64,000 nucleotides of DNA from Trichoplusia ni. Lineage: Eukaryota > Arthropoda > Insecta > Lepidoptera > Noctuidae. The stretch lies in contig NC_039486.1 of assembly GCF_003590095.1 (NCBI RefSeq), positions 3,410,001 to 3,474,000 of the forward strand, given 5' to 3'. Below the pieces are notes generated by a model. That model made no database searches, was not told the origin of the DNA, and worked only from the letters and a program-made list of their open reading frames with translations. How positions within the stretch are numbered: the first letter of the stretch is position 1; each line of letters begins with the position of its first letter. Positions 23,107 to 35,395 of this stretch are shown piece by piece. A program made the position numbers and the translations under genes.

Positions 23107-26100
23107 CTGGAAACAAAAACAACACATTAAATTGTTGATCTGATGAAGATGGCAAAACAAAGGCTAAGTTTCTTACTACCATAAATAAAGTAACTGCCAT
23201 TAAGTTAATGTAGTCAAGTTGTGAAAACGTTGTAGTCAATGAGTACACACACAGCTGGCCAGCCAATGTAACAATTGGGTAAATCACACAGTCATTAGCA
23301 GGCATGTATTTTTTTAAAGGAACACAAAATAATGTCGCCGTGCGCCCCAGCGTAAAATTGCGTTACGGCTGAGTGCTCGCCCCGGACACAACGTCCACAA
23401 TTCACGACTCTCCTGACTCGCGACCATTGTGTTTCGTTCCATTGTAAAAACTCTTGCTTAACCGCTTTTTGAATAGATCTTACTTAAAACCAAATATCAT
23501 GGTAGGACCACAATCATAAACATGTGAAGAAAAGCAAATGGTTGCAGGAACAAGAGGTATCTATTAAGCAACCACATTTTTGTTTGAGATACAGTAATTT
23601 TTCTTTACACAGAAAAGTCTCCTCATAATAACAATTTATAACAAATGCTTTTAATTTTTGAAAACGCATCCAAATGCAAATTAATCAAGAGCGAAACAAA
23701 AAAGTACGAAATTGAAGAAATTAAATAGTTTCGCAAACTCACTTAATGCTTGGAGAGATGTTCCTTGCAGTAATAATCGTTATTGCCCGCAATCCTCATT
23801 TTTAAATTGTAAATTGCTAGCTTTTAATCATTAAATCCACGATTAGACTCTTATTTTAACGGAGGACAATTGAATTGTTTACTAAACGGACTATTGTCAA
23901 TAATTTAGCTAATTTAAATATCGGTCATTTTACAATTTTACTTTTAATTTTTTATAAATAAAATAATATTGAAAGGCCTCCATGAAAAACTTCTACCCTA
24001 CTGCTTAATTAGTATGCTTTTTTTATCTTTTCCTCAATCTCTATACAACAAATCAAGGTTTACTTGCTACTAGGTGTCGCAAAGGTAATATGGCCTATTT
24101 TCATTAAATCGTTTGAACACAGTATTGTCAGTAACTTTATCAGTGCGATAAGCGTTTATGCTTTGCCAAAGAGAAATGTTGATGTGGTTTCTGTTCAGTT
24201 GATAATTTGCACTACGGACATTTGTTTCGACATTGTATTGCAACATTCCTTGCTATTGTTATCGATCGACGGAATATATTGATATCAAACACACTTGAGA
24301 TTTGAGATAAACTTGGAGACAGAGTAGCTAAGTAAATAGACGTCAGAAAATAAAAATATCAAATATTACAACAGACATTTTGCGGATTTTACGCCGTCAT
24401 TATGTTACGCTGAGTCACTTTAAACGTTAACCATTAATCGGCGTTGTATTAGAGTCCATGTTTTGTTTTATCGGACAACAGATTGACGCACATGTCTTCA
24501 CTTGAAAAACGAACAGTCAAGACTAATGAATCAGGCATATAAAGTTGTGAATCTTATTGAGTTAGCTGACATTTACAGTAAACGATCCTTGTTTCCAGTA
24601 ACCACGTTTTATAACTAGTTAGGTGAATGAACTATCATAAACTGTGTCGCGAAGGGTATGGGTAGTAACTATAGTTATGCATACCAACTAACAATACCGA
24701 AGTGTCACCAACCAAATTAGGAAGCTGAACGTTCTCTTGCATTTGCAATGGATTGCGTTACACGCCCGTACTCTAGAAATGGAAAGTTAAGGACAAAGTC
24801 GCACTTACTTAGCTGGAAGTTGGAAGTATGGTTTTCAATATCTTGGAGTTCATTAACTAAAACTGGTTGTATGTCCTAAGGCACTGTAAATGCAGGTACA
24901 GTCCCGTGAAAGCGTTGCCGCGGTAATTGCCGGCTGATAGACTGTTGACAAACGACCGCAACAATCGACGGACTTTTCATTCAATGACAGTACGTTTTGG
25001 CGGTTTCTTAGTTTCACTTTCTTTACAATTACGTCAGAACAAGGCCGTGTCCACATTAAACACCAGCTGCGTGCAATTCACTAATGTGTTATGACATTAA
25101 GCCGTGCCAGCCGACGTGATTAGATGTTACTGCCGGATCTGTCGATTGTTTATTTTCACCCGGCGAGACGTAACAATATGCAAATTATAGACTCGTGCAC
25201 ACATGTACATAACATTATGACACTTTCATGAGTGCCAGTAACGATGAGTATTTAGATTGCATATGTTTGAGGTACAAATGGATAAATAATGAAGGCAGAC
25301 GGTATTTCGATCGGTACAGCGAAAGATTTCTCTGTCAGCACTTTGGAAACATAACATAAATCAAACTAAAATGCGAATGTTTCATTGTTCGATACATGTA
25401 GGCGACGTAACGTGTCTAGCGGGAATCTTGTGATAACGACGATTGATAAATCACGTAGGCCAGAGGAGTGATGACATGTCATATTTTTCTGTAGAGCTAT
25501 TTCGTAATATTACACATGTATGAACAATACGCAAAGTAAATAAAATCAATATAGATGCTTACAAAACAACGCAACTTATTTCTCGTTGTAGGTAGCAATA
25601 CCAACTTGAATCGGTAATAATATTCCAAAATTATATTGTCATAGCTCTAAACAATACATGCCTAACTAGATAATTCCGCAATCTAGGTACAAGGACAAAT
25701 TCTATACTAGTTTGTGAAATACGCAGTTCATGTACGAATTCTAACAAGGTCCGTGTTTGATACGCATTTCAATACATTTACGTGAAATATTATTTAACAT
25801 AGCAAATATAGCAATTCCCGTTTCCGTCTATTAGATATGTATGTTAGTTTTAGTGGTCAGTCTGACGTGCAAGATCGACGTGAATATGTTTGACCATTAG
25901 CCTCCTTTACTGCTTTTTGGTTTTGTTGAAACTCAATGATAATTTTCCGCTATGAACTGAATTACTTTTCAAATTGCTTCTAACACTGCGGTATATGGAT
26001 GGTGGTCATTCAAATAAACATGGCTGTTATTAATTGAAATGTGTTATTTTTTAGACTACACGACTGACCTCGTAGATGGTCAATAATTGGGCTCTATTGC

Positions 26101-26261
26101 TAGAATAAATGTAAAAATCAAGTGTTTTATTTCGTAGGTTGTATCAATTTACATTTACGATAATTTCGTTTTATAGTTACTTTAATAGTTTAGTGTGTGC
26201 AAATCTTCCTTTGGGTAGATCGTTACATGGCTATTTGTACTTTGGTCAATTGAGTATAATC
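23107..26261. other. Upstream intron/intergenic, GC-rich patch at 23.33-23.43 kb
   Basis: No exon is recognised. A GC-rich patch at about 23330-23430 stands out in AT-rich DNA. On the minus strand it contains an ATG (23428-23426) opening a 37-codon frame with no donor before its stop. It may be a 5' UTR or promoter of the coiled-coil gene. The rest is AT-rich without repeats I recognise. Confidence 0.4.
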
Positions 26262-26360
26262 ATTGTGACCAATGCTCAAACCTTCCGTATACGGGAAGAG
26301 GCCTTGCCTAGCAGTGGGACGTAGATGATCTGGTATTATTATTTTATTATTATATGATCT
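26262..26360 (+). mobile_element. LINE 3'-end relic
   Basis: ACCAATGCTCAAACCTTCCG, then TATACGGGAAGAGGCCTTGCC and TAGCAGTGGGACGT, then a TTATTATTATT simple tail. This is a widespread lepidopteran non-LTR retroelement terminus, here in plus orientation. It is the same family as the relic at 13521-13610. Only the extreme 3' end is recognisable. Confidence 0.65.
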
Positions 26361-29300
26361 CAAACGCTCAAAGAACGTGAACGAATGCAAAACAAAAGGG
26401 ATTCGCTACCCTTGATTGATTCAACAGATTTTCGTCACAAAAGCGTATGGAACAAAAGGGAAACAATCATCTGCCATTATCTATTGAGGCCCAAAACACT
26501 TCAACGAGACAAGATTCTCCACGTTTACGATGCGAATTCGTTTCGATTGCCGCTCTACATACTTCGAGATGAATAACAACCAGCATTATCTTACCGTTAC
26601 ATACGTTCAAGTACAATGGGCCATATGACATTAGGTATTACAAAAATCAATCTTATGCCTTGGAAATAAAGCGTTAAAGACTGTTCCTGTATTTTTTATT
26701 ATCATTTCTGTATCTAACATTTATGTATTCGAGTGTTCGTGATCTGTAATTCCATAATATGCATCGATTGAAATAAATGTTATTATTACGTCTTAAAAAC
26801 ATGTGAATAGGGACAAGGATATCGCATGAAACAATGAGCCGGAAAAATATTTTAAAAGATCCGGTGTTTCATTAGGTAATCGTCTAATGATTCAACAAAA
26901 CGCTTCCTGCATATGTTTTGTTCGTGTACAAGCGTTTGTGAATTGGAAAATAGTCATTGAGTAAACAGATTTATTTTTGTTGATAAATAATTTATTGGTA
27001 CTAGGGAGTTCGTTGCGTTGTTTCAGATCCATCGCTAAAGTATTTCAAAAATTGTAACGAGTGGGCAATACAGGATGCTATCCTTTTATTTGGTTTGTTT
27101 CACAAAAGCCATACAAGCGCATAGTAGGAATATCTTGCAAAAATAATTTTGTAGAGTTTGATGAAGTTTGAATAGTGAGTGAAAAGTCATAAGGCAACAT
27201 ACCAAAGCACCTTATATAATACTTGAACATAAATACTATAAATGATATCTAATCACTTTTAATCAACTAATAGAAAATAATGAGATATGTCATAATAGAA
27301 AGCACATAATTGATAACTTGAAATTGATTACTATCTTCAACTGTTACTTATAAATTTGTAATACTTATATATAATTAATTAACACAAAACAAATGATTGT
27401 AACATCTCTTGGAGCCTACCACTACGACTTTAGAGGAAGCGAGATGGTGCATTACGCGATGTAGAGCTGTCTCGCTCGCACGCGTACAATAACGTTATGA
27501 ACTTTAAGATTAAGAAGGCCCTCTGGCTTTTTAATAGCAGTGTAAGCGAAAGAAATGTTGAGATAGTTAATTAGAAAGATTAACTGCAACGGTACATTTG
27601 GGCAATCAACGCTTGTTCTAATTTTATTAACGTATGCTTTGTAAACTGACAACAGTGCGTCGTTTATTTTCGTTTAGAAAGCTATGGAATAGTGTTTATA
27701 TTTAGTTTTGAACTTATGTGTAACAAACGTTCTCTATATTTAGCTATGCGTGTGGTCTTAACTGTTGATCTAAAAATAGTTATTTCTCCTGCACTTATGC
27801 ATTAGAACTCCTTTGAGTACCACATGGGCAGTCGCAATAATTGATAAGTGGAGGTACCGTGTTTGCAATATTTATAAGAATATTAAATTATTTTTATAGT
27901 GTTTGCTTGTAGTGATGCAATGTTACTAACATTTGAAATTGTAAGAACTACATAGGCATTCATATTGTTTCAGTAAAATTGCAATTAGGTTGCAATGAAC
28001 AAAAAAATAACGTCATATAATTCGAAACTTGAATACCACACATATTTCCCCATCCTCACAAAATAAGCAAACACTTGTTTTTAGTTACTTTATCAACGTA
28101 GCATAATACCTTTTTGTACGCATTAGTATCTAGAACATTCATGGACGCAAAATAGTTTTTGTGTTCAGACTTCCTCAAATAATTGTCAAATACTTTACCG
28201 TAATTGGTTTACGTGTTTCGACGGCAATTTAAAACAAACGAGGATCATTCTGGCAGACAGCAGGTAATAACCTACATAATAACGTTATTAATACATATTA
28301 TGTAGTTGGTGTTTTAGAATAACATAAGTTAGGGAAACGATAGTCATTGTTTTTAATGGTTGGCACGCTATGTATGGCAAAAGTTTATTCTTTGTTTGGA
28401 AATAACAACAATGTGGCAAATATCTAAACAAAACAGTAGGTACATTCGTAGGGCTTAAAATGTTTTATTCATATAAAATAGTGCTTTTGTAGAAAAGCTA
28501 GGAAAATTAGCATAATTGAAAGATTTTTGTGTATAATAAATTGCAGTTTTCAAGACAACAATTAAAAAAGTTTCATCAAAACTCGAATCCGCTGGCCACT
28601 ATAAAATCTTCATTAAAACTTTATTAATCGGCTGTTATTTCACACAAACAAGGAAAAACAGTTTGATAAAATCCATTTACGTATTCAGAAGGGTATTCCA
28701 CAACAACACTGACGTGTTTTATTGGAATTCACATAATAATAGCAGAGTTCAGCTTGCCGTAGAAAGTAGTGTGGACAGAATTCGCATCGCGGTACTGATA
28801 ATAATAATATTATTAATCATCCAAGTAATCTGTATGCAAAACACTTCAAATACAATAGTAAAGAGGTCACATCATAAAAAAAAACTGTCGACTTTTATAA
28901 ATAGAAAGCTTAATATGTATGGGTAAGTATAATAAAGCGACAAGAAAGTACACACTATTAGCATGACAATACAAAACGAATTCTTTGTGCACTGTTAAGG
29001 TTTACACTAAGTCTAGAGACTTGTGTTTCGCAGGGATATTACACCGTCGTACAGTCACAGATAGTTTGCGAAACACTGAATATTGGCAATCGCGTGTAAG
29101 CGAGATGATGACATGCGACATTAATGATTTCGTGCACTTTTGTTTCGTAATATTTATCTTTTTTTTGGAATAACACTTCTCATGATAGTGCATGTTTTCA
29201 GTGTCATTTTACTTTTGCGGTGAATCGATATCGGGCAGTGATGACGCTCATTGACCTGGTACAGGGGAATTGTTTAATAATAGTACTACTCTAAACCAAT

Positions 29301-32300
29301 TTCGTCGGTCGTTGAGCCGGTCAATCGTCTCGTCGCTGGCCAATCTAGTCGATCAACCGACGCATATTATAATTCGACGTTACGAAAAACTATAATCGTG
29401 CACACATAACACATTCAGTGCCCTATTTGTAGAGGCACATGTAAACCGCATTAGTGCACGCTCTAACAAACGTATGCAAATTGTACGATACAACTGAATT
29501 CTGCAAACGCGAAGCTGGTAAAACAACTTCATATGCATTTTAATGTAATTGATTGTTCTATAGCAGTTGGCGATAGGAATGTTGAATTGTAGTACGAATT
29601 TCTTTTGAAATTTTAACATTGACCACCCGATTTGACGCTAGCCCTTCATATAACTATTGTGTTTTAAGTGTTCAGTGAGATTTAAGTACGTTGATTAATA
29701 ACTCGAAAGATCAAAGTAGCTCCGAGCCAAAGAGCACGTTACATGAAAAAACACTGGAAATAATTATAGGGAACGAGTACAATTTGTAATGCCATATTTT
29801 GCGTGATGTGAACACGAATTGTGTTAGAACACGCGATTAATAATAAGCGTAAGTCATCAAATGGTAAGTATAAAAAATGGGACAAACGTATGATAGCAAA
29901 GTGAACAAACAAATGTGCAAAAAGTTATGTGTGTTGAGAGCAAAAAATATGATAAATATACTGAACACGCTATACAAATGCAAAAACACCGGATAATCAT
30001 AAGTAGTGTTGATTATAACCTATTTAATGGTAACAAATCATTGGCCGAGGAAACAAAGGACGAAACAAACAAAACCATTATGTTAGAAGCGGGCCCTGCC
30101 CTGAATTCTCACCATGACTTGGTACTTATAAGTCGACTATCACTCACTGACTAACGACGCTGGATAACCAGAGCATAAATACTAGTGATTTGCATAAAAT
30201 CCATGTCTGAGGCCGAACTGTTGGCGGCACGGAGTGGCACGATACTCCAATTTGATAATGTCGAATAAAATCTCGAGTTTACGCATCTCAGTGGTTGTTC
30301 TAGTCTAGAATGGTAACAACCACATTCAAACAAGGCAAGGCAACATCGCTAGACGGGTAATGACACTATATAGAAAGAACAACTGTACAAAGCAGCACTG
30401 AAAAGTTTTTGCCACGATTTCCAGCTTCGTTAGAACTGTTGATGATACAAAAAAAAAACAGTTGGAAATAACAAATGAAATTGCAATGAAACGTCATAAA
30501 ATTGAGCACAAGCCGATGTAAATCCAAGTAACAACGTGATTAGTGATTTTAGTCTGTAATTACATTTTATTGAGATATGCGAAATTTATGGGATAAGGTC
30601 AGTAGTTTTAGTTCAAAATCGCGGCTGTTACGCATGGTTTAGCGTTTAGTAAGCTTAAATTGCAGCGTAGAAAATATTTTAGTCTATTATGATTTCGGTT
30701 AGAGGCTAGAATAAAAGCAAAAATATACATAAACAGTTAATTGAAGTTAACGCGTTGGAAAGTGAAACAGATATCTTCATAAATCGATTTTTATAAGTTG
30801 TAAGTCACCGAGAGAAAATTGACGAGAGCGACTTAAAATACATGTTGGTTAAACAGTTGACATTAGCCAATAAATAAAATAAGCGAGGAGCGACGTGATC
30901 CAATCAACCGTTGCTTGCTTTCACTCTCGGCCTGTCAGCATCGTTTTAGGGTAAATTTTCAATACTATGAGACATTGAGATCCGTTGCAATAGATTTCAC
31001 TATCGTTGACCACTCGTACATGATCTTCAGCAACTTTTTATAACGACCGATAATGATCCGGACAAAAAGTACAGTCAGATAATGAAGCAATAAAAATTAT
31101 GGACTGGAAAATATATCTCTGGTATAATTTGAAAATTATTTCTATGTAACGTCAAGAAATACGATTGTAATGGAAGAAAAGTTATTATAAACTGAGAAAG
31201 GTAGCGGTTGATCGATGGTTTACGTTCCTGTTTAATAAGTATATTATTCCATCTGGTGTCTGATATAATCAACGTTTGAGTCCGAATCTTAATAGCTCGT
31301 CTTTTAATTACCTAGTTACAAAATAAACCGGTTTTGAGGCACGTATTGTGCATTTTAACCTATAGTTTGTTACCTTTATTCAAGTGTAACTTATAATCTT
31401 GAGACAACGTTTAATTGTGGTTGTATAAAACAATACCATCTTGTTTAAAAGCCAACTATCCCACCGAATAAATTGAATAGATACTTTAGTTGCTGCTACA
31501 ATACAAATCGATCAACGTGCACTAAATCGATAAGGGCATTTCCTCTGTATGTAACCCTAAAATAAATAAAACAGTAGAACATTAGAATGCGCTCATGGTA
31601 TTAAATTATACATGTATTTTAGTTGGAAATCAGCGCACGCATACGGAAAAGGCCTGCATGCCAGTGAACAGCCAAGCGTGGTTGAACACCGCCCAATCGG
31701 CCACAATGCGTGAAAATAAACCGGTGGATGCGGTCATTGAAAAAAAAAATTGCATGTTAAGGGACCAATTTTAAAGTACTTCCTTTTTCGACTTAATCGA
31801 ACATCATATTGTTCGGATATCATCAATTACGATCTATCGTTACACGAATAATTACTTTTACTACGTGATATGAGAACGAATCATAAGAATTGCGATGCAT
31901 GTACGTACAATAGAGACTTCATTCCCAAGCATAGCAACTGTTTCGATATAACCAATATCGAAATCGTTCGTCATGTTTTTCTGAACTGCAATTAAACTAA
32001 GACTATTGATATACTACACAATAGTACACGTTAAGATAAGAAAACCAACGAACCAAGTAATCTTGACAAGACAAACGTTAAGTACGTTTTTACTAATAAT
32101 GCCAATCACAATAATAAATTGAACAATGCAATTGGTACGTACAATCATTTCGCACCGCTGAGTTTGCAAAATAAACCATTCAGTTCACATAATGACGCAA
32201 ACTTTGTGTTTTAACATTAAATTAATTAGCAAACAACCTTTAGGTATGAACTGACAATAAATTTATTGTCTCTAAGGACTAGCTTGTTAAAGGTAATTAA

Positions 32301-33836
32301 CTAATCTATCCTTTGTTTACTTTAGTTCTGTATGATTAAGCAAAATTTTTGCTTGTAATCGTGAAACTATGAGCAATTAAAAGTAATTGCTATTCTAGTT
32401 ATTTAGTTAAAAACATACAACCGACTTCCAGTAAAATACTACTGACATTGATGACAGCTACTTTACCTGAAATGGAAACAGAGTCAACAAAATCGTTTAA
32501 TCTAGTTAAGTCCGAATATCTGAGGTGACAAACACAAAAAAAAATATAACCTTTTTGAAGTCGAATGAAAATAAGGTAGGCATACTTTTTGAGATCCTTT
32601 GTAATATAATTATTGTTTTTGTTAAACTATGGGAGAATTTCACATTCGCCAAACGTTTACGAGGCTGGAGGCTTTGAAGGACTCCTAATAGCTCTACCAC
32701 CTGTAGCTATTTATAAACCAATCGGTTTTCATTGAACGGCCGACCCCTCACGTACACAAAATATCTAGGCACGTGCGCGAACAAATATGGCCTCAGAGCC
32801 CTCATATACACTCTATGCAATCTAATTAGGCTCATTATCTCGATAATCTTCACTCCAGACATGACACCATGTTATATTGACATTTAAAGGTCGATTTAGC
32901 AGCTGTAACATAAATTGTAAGACTTAAGTAATGATGAGCACATGTGATGACACGTGGTGAAGCTTAATGTTCAGAATGTCAACAAAGAATGTTTTTCTAT
33001 TCATGTCACACAAACCTTTCTATCAACTCTTAATGGTTGTGGATTTGAGGTCCCATTATTGGCAGTGTGGTGCACTGTCTCGCTTCTTTCAAAGTGCTTG
33101 AATAAGAAAGCCTAGAAGAAACAAAAGCTCAATTTTTTTGGATACTAAACACGATCATTTTACTTCCTACGTGATGAAATACATTTTCTATTGCTTAGAT
33201 AAATCCTTTCGTTAAATAAGTACGTAGGTGCGGTCGATCTACAATGAGGCTGCAAAAACTGAAGTGGAAACTTTCCATTTCATGCAAAACGCGTAGGATT
33301 CTGTTTACGTTAAATTCTACTTAGATCAATACCTACTTATTAGATAATTTGATGGTTGTTTGTTATATGAATAGCACAAGTTGCTACTTCACTTTTTCTA
33401 AGTGGCACTGTCCTTATATTTGAACAACATTTAGTTTCTAAATAACAACTAAAGTTGCAAAATCATACAGTTACATTGTCGTTTACATACATAGATGTAA
33501 AGGCAATAAATTAGTAGAATTGACTCGTAGGACGTTGTGCCATACATGGCGGTGTTTAGCCTCTCATTCACGATGTATTGTTTCAGAGCGAGCGTGGGCG
33601 CATGATTGTTGCACCCACCCGTTTATTTCGAATGCCTGATGAATTGCAACGTGCGAAACTTATTAATCCCAATTAATCTCGTAACGTGGAACGGATGCGC
33701 TTCAATGGAACCTTAGTTAACATTAATTTGCGAAAAAATATAAAATCAAAATATAAATTAATAGTAGAACACTTAGCGACAGTAGTTTTGTAACAGTGCA
33801 GTTTTCCAAGCCAAACATTTTCAGCTTGCCGGCACA
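26361..33836. other. AT-rich gene-poor stretch
   Basis: About 7.5 kb with only short frames lacking coding character. None has splice-linked neighbours or a recognisable domain. No tRNA or repeat family was recognised. It could be intronic or intergenic. Confidence 0.5.
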
Positions 33837-33844
33837 GTTTTAAT
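33837..33844. repeat. Left 8-bp target-site duplication
   Basis: GTTTTAAT immediately before the CAGGGACCGG end, identical to 35388-35395. Confidence 0.85.
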
Positions 33845-35387
33845 CAGGGACCGGACAACCCCACTTTAGAGTTAAGCCGTTTGACAGGGTAACCCGTACA
33901 CGGGGTAACTCATATCGCAGTGTTACCTTTTGTTCGAGATACATCCTCGAAACCCAGCGAAATGGTTAACACCTTCATTATGGTAACCACGTGAAGGGGT
34001 TAACCCCTTCAATAACTTAACCCTTTGAAGTGGTTACCTTCACGAAAGGCTTTTATTCGTGTTACCCTGAATTACCCACTAAACTTGAGCTGCATACTTG
34101 CACCCTAGCGGCCCCTCATTGCTTTACTAAGACTACAGCTTATTTTCTTCTATCGCCGACGCGTCGCGCCGCGACTCGCGCCTCTCGGACAAACTACCTA
34201 CGCGCGAAACGTCATATAGGTAACTAGCTGTTGCCCGCGACTTCGTCCGCGTGGTTAGAAGATATAAGTTAGGAATTTTTGAACGAAAGCCCTCGAAGAT
34301 TAATATTTTTCCCCGTATTTGCCACATTTTCCATTAAATCTTCGCTCCTATTAGTTGCAGCGTAATTTTATATACCTAGCCTAAAACCTTCCTCGATTAT
34401 TGGTCTATTGAACACAAAATGAGATCAAATTTTTTAGATGAAATTATTTATAATAATTTAAAAAAAAATCGAATACAAGTTTTTTTTCATTTTTTGCATT
34501 TTCTGAGAAGATTTGACGGGTGAATTTTCGATTGAAAATTAGAGTGTTTTTTTATATTAATTCAAAATAAGGTGAAAAAATAAATATTTTTAATCAAATA
34601 AATTACAGCGTATTTGGGACACAAAAAAGTAAGTTTTCACCAAATTTCGTTACAAAAATAAATTTTTGTAAAAGATAAAAATAAAAAACCACAATCTTGG
34701 TTTTTTAGATTTTTCACATAAATTTTGAGGTTATGTGAAAAAAATGTAAACACAAAAGGTTTAGATCTTTTTCTTTTAGAACTTTGCCATTTGACTTTTT
34801 TCGATACGAATTTTAGTTTTGCCGGAAATCGATAAAAACCGTTTTTTACTCTTCAAACGTCACTCCCACCCCCTTCCCGACCTCAGATCACCCGTAAATT
34901 ATTTTTCCTTTCATTTTTATAATATTCCCCTCCTTTTCTAATGGGTTTCATCCTACTATTTTTTTTTTGGTTTTATAAATTATCGACCCTGGTCTACAAG
35001 TATAGACACGAAAAATATATATCACAACGTTTGAAAAGTGCGACAAGCAAAATTAAACTGTAAGATCATATCCACAATGATTTTTATTCCATGTTTACAA
35101 GTCGCTCGGTAAATGCAACAATGGCGCCGCTGGGCGGTAAGATGTCACGTGCGCTCGTGGTTATACTATTTTCAAACTAATGTCTATGATAAAGAGTGCA
35201 TATTGCATTGTCTTAGGTTGGAGTGGGTTACCCTGTTACAGTGTTACAGGGTAGTAAAGGGTAACCTGTTCGGAACAGGGTTACAGTAATCCGTTCGAAG
35301 GTGTAACATATGTCATAGGGTTTTTTCTTGAAGCGCTTAAAAAAACCCCTTCAAAAACCCTTTCAATGAGTATCCGGCCGGTCCCTG
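33845..35387. mobile_element. hAT-like non-autonomous transposon (1543 bp)
   Basis: The left end CAGGGACCGG (33845-33854) and the right end CCGGTCCCTG (35378-35387) are perfect 10-bp terminal inverted repeats. They are flanked by the perfect 8-bp direct repeat GTTTTAAT at 33837-33844 and 35388-35395. An 8-bp target duplication with short CAGGG-type ends is the hAT-superfamily signature. Both arms contain many GGTAAC/GTTACC/GGTTAAC motifs (left 33886-34075, right 35226-35305). These may be transposase-binding subterminal repeats. No transposase frame is present, so it would need help from elsewhere. A Lep1-like Helitron lies inside (34224-34445). The perfect target duplication suggests the insertion is not very old. 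Confidence 0.85.
34224..34445 (-). mobile_element. Lep1-like Helitron fragment nested in the hAT element
   Basis: Read on the minus strand it ends with a CGCGGACGAAGTCGCG hairpin, GGGCAACAG and CTAG followed by T, the Helitron 3' terminus. Upstream it shares ATCGAGGAAGG(T/C)TTTAGGCT, TAGGAGCGAAGAT and AATGGAAAATGT with the copy at 61835-62106. The 5' end (right side) fades into A-rich sequence near 34445, so the copy is 5'-incomplete. It encodes nothing. Confidence 0.8.
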
Positions 35388-35395
35388 GTTTTAAT
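35388..35395. repeat. Right 8-bp target-site duplication
   Basis: GTTTTAAT immediately after the CCGGTCCCTG end, matching the left flank exactly. Confidence 0.85.

Noticed and set aside
28663..28926. Open frame with a hydrophobic run suggesting a membrane protein
   Set aside because: The ATA/ATT-rich codons are a by-product of AT-rich DNA. No signal-peptide context or neighbours.
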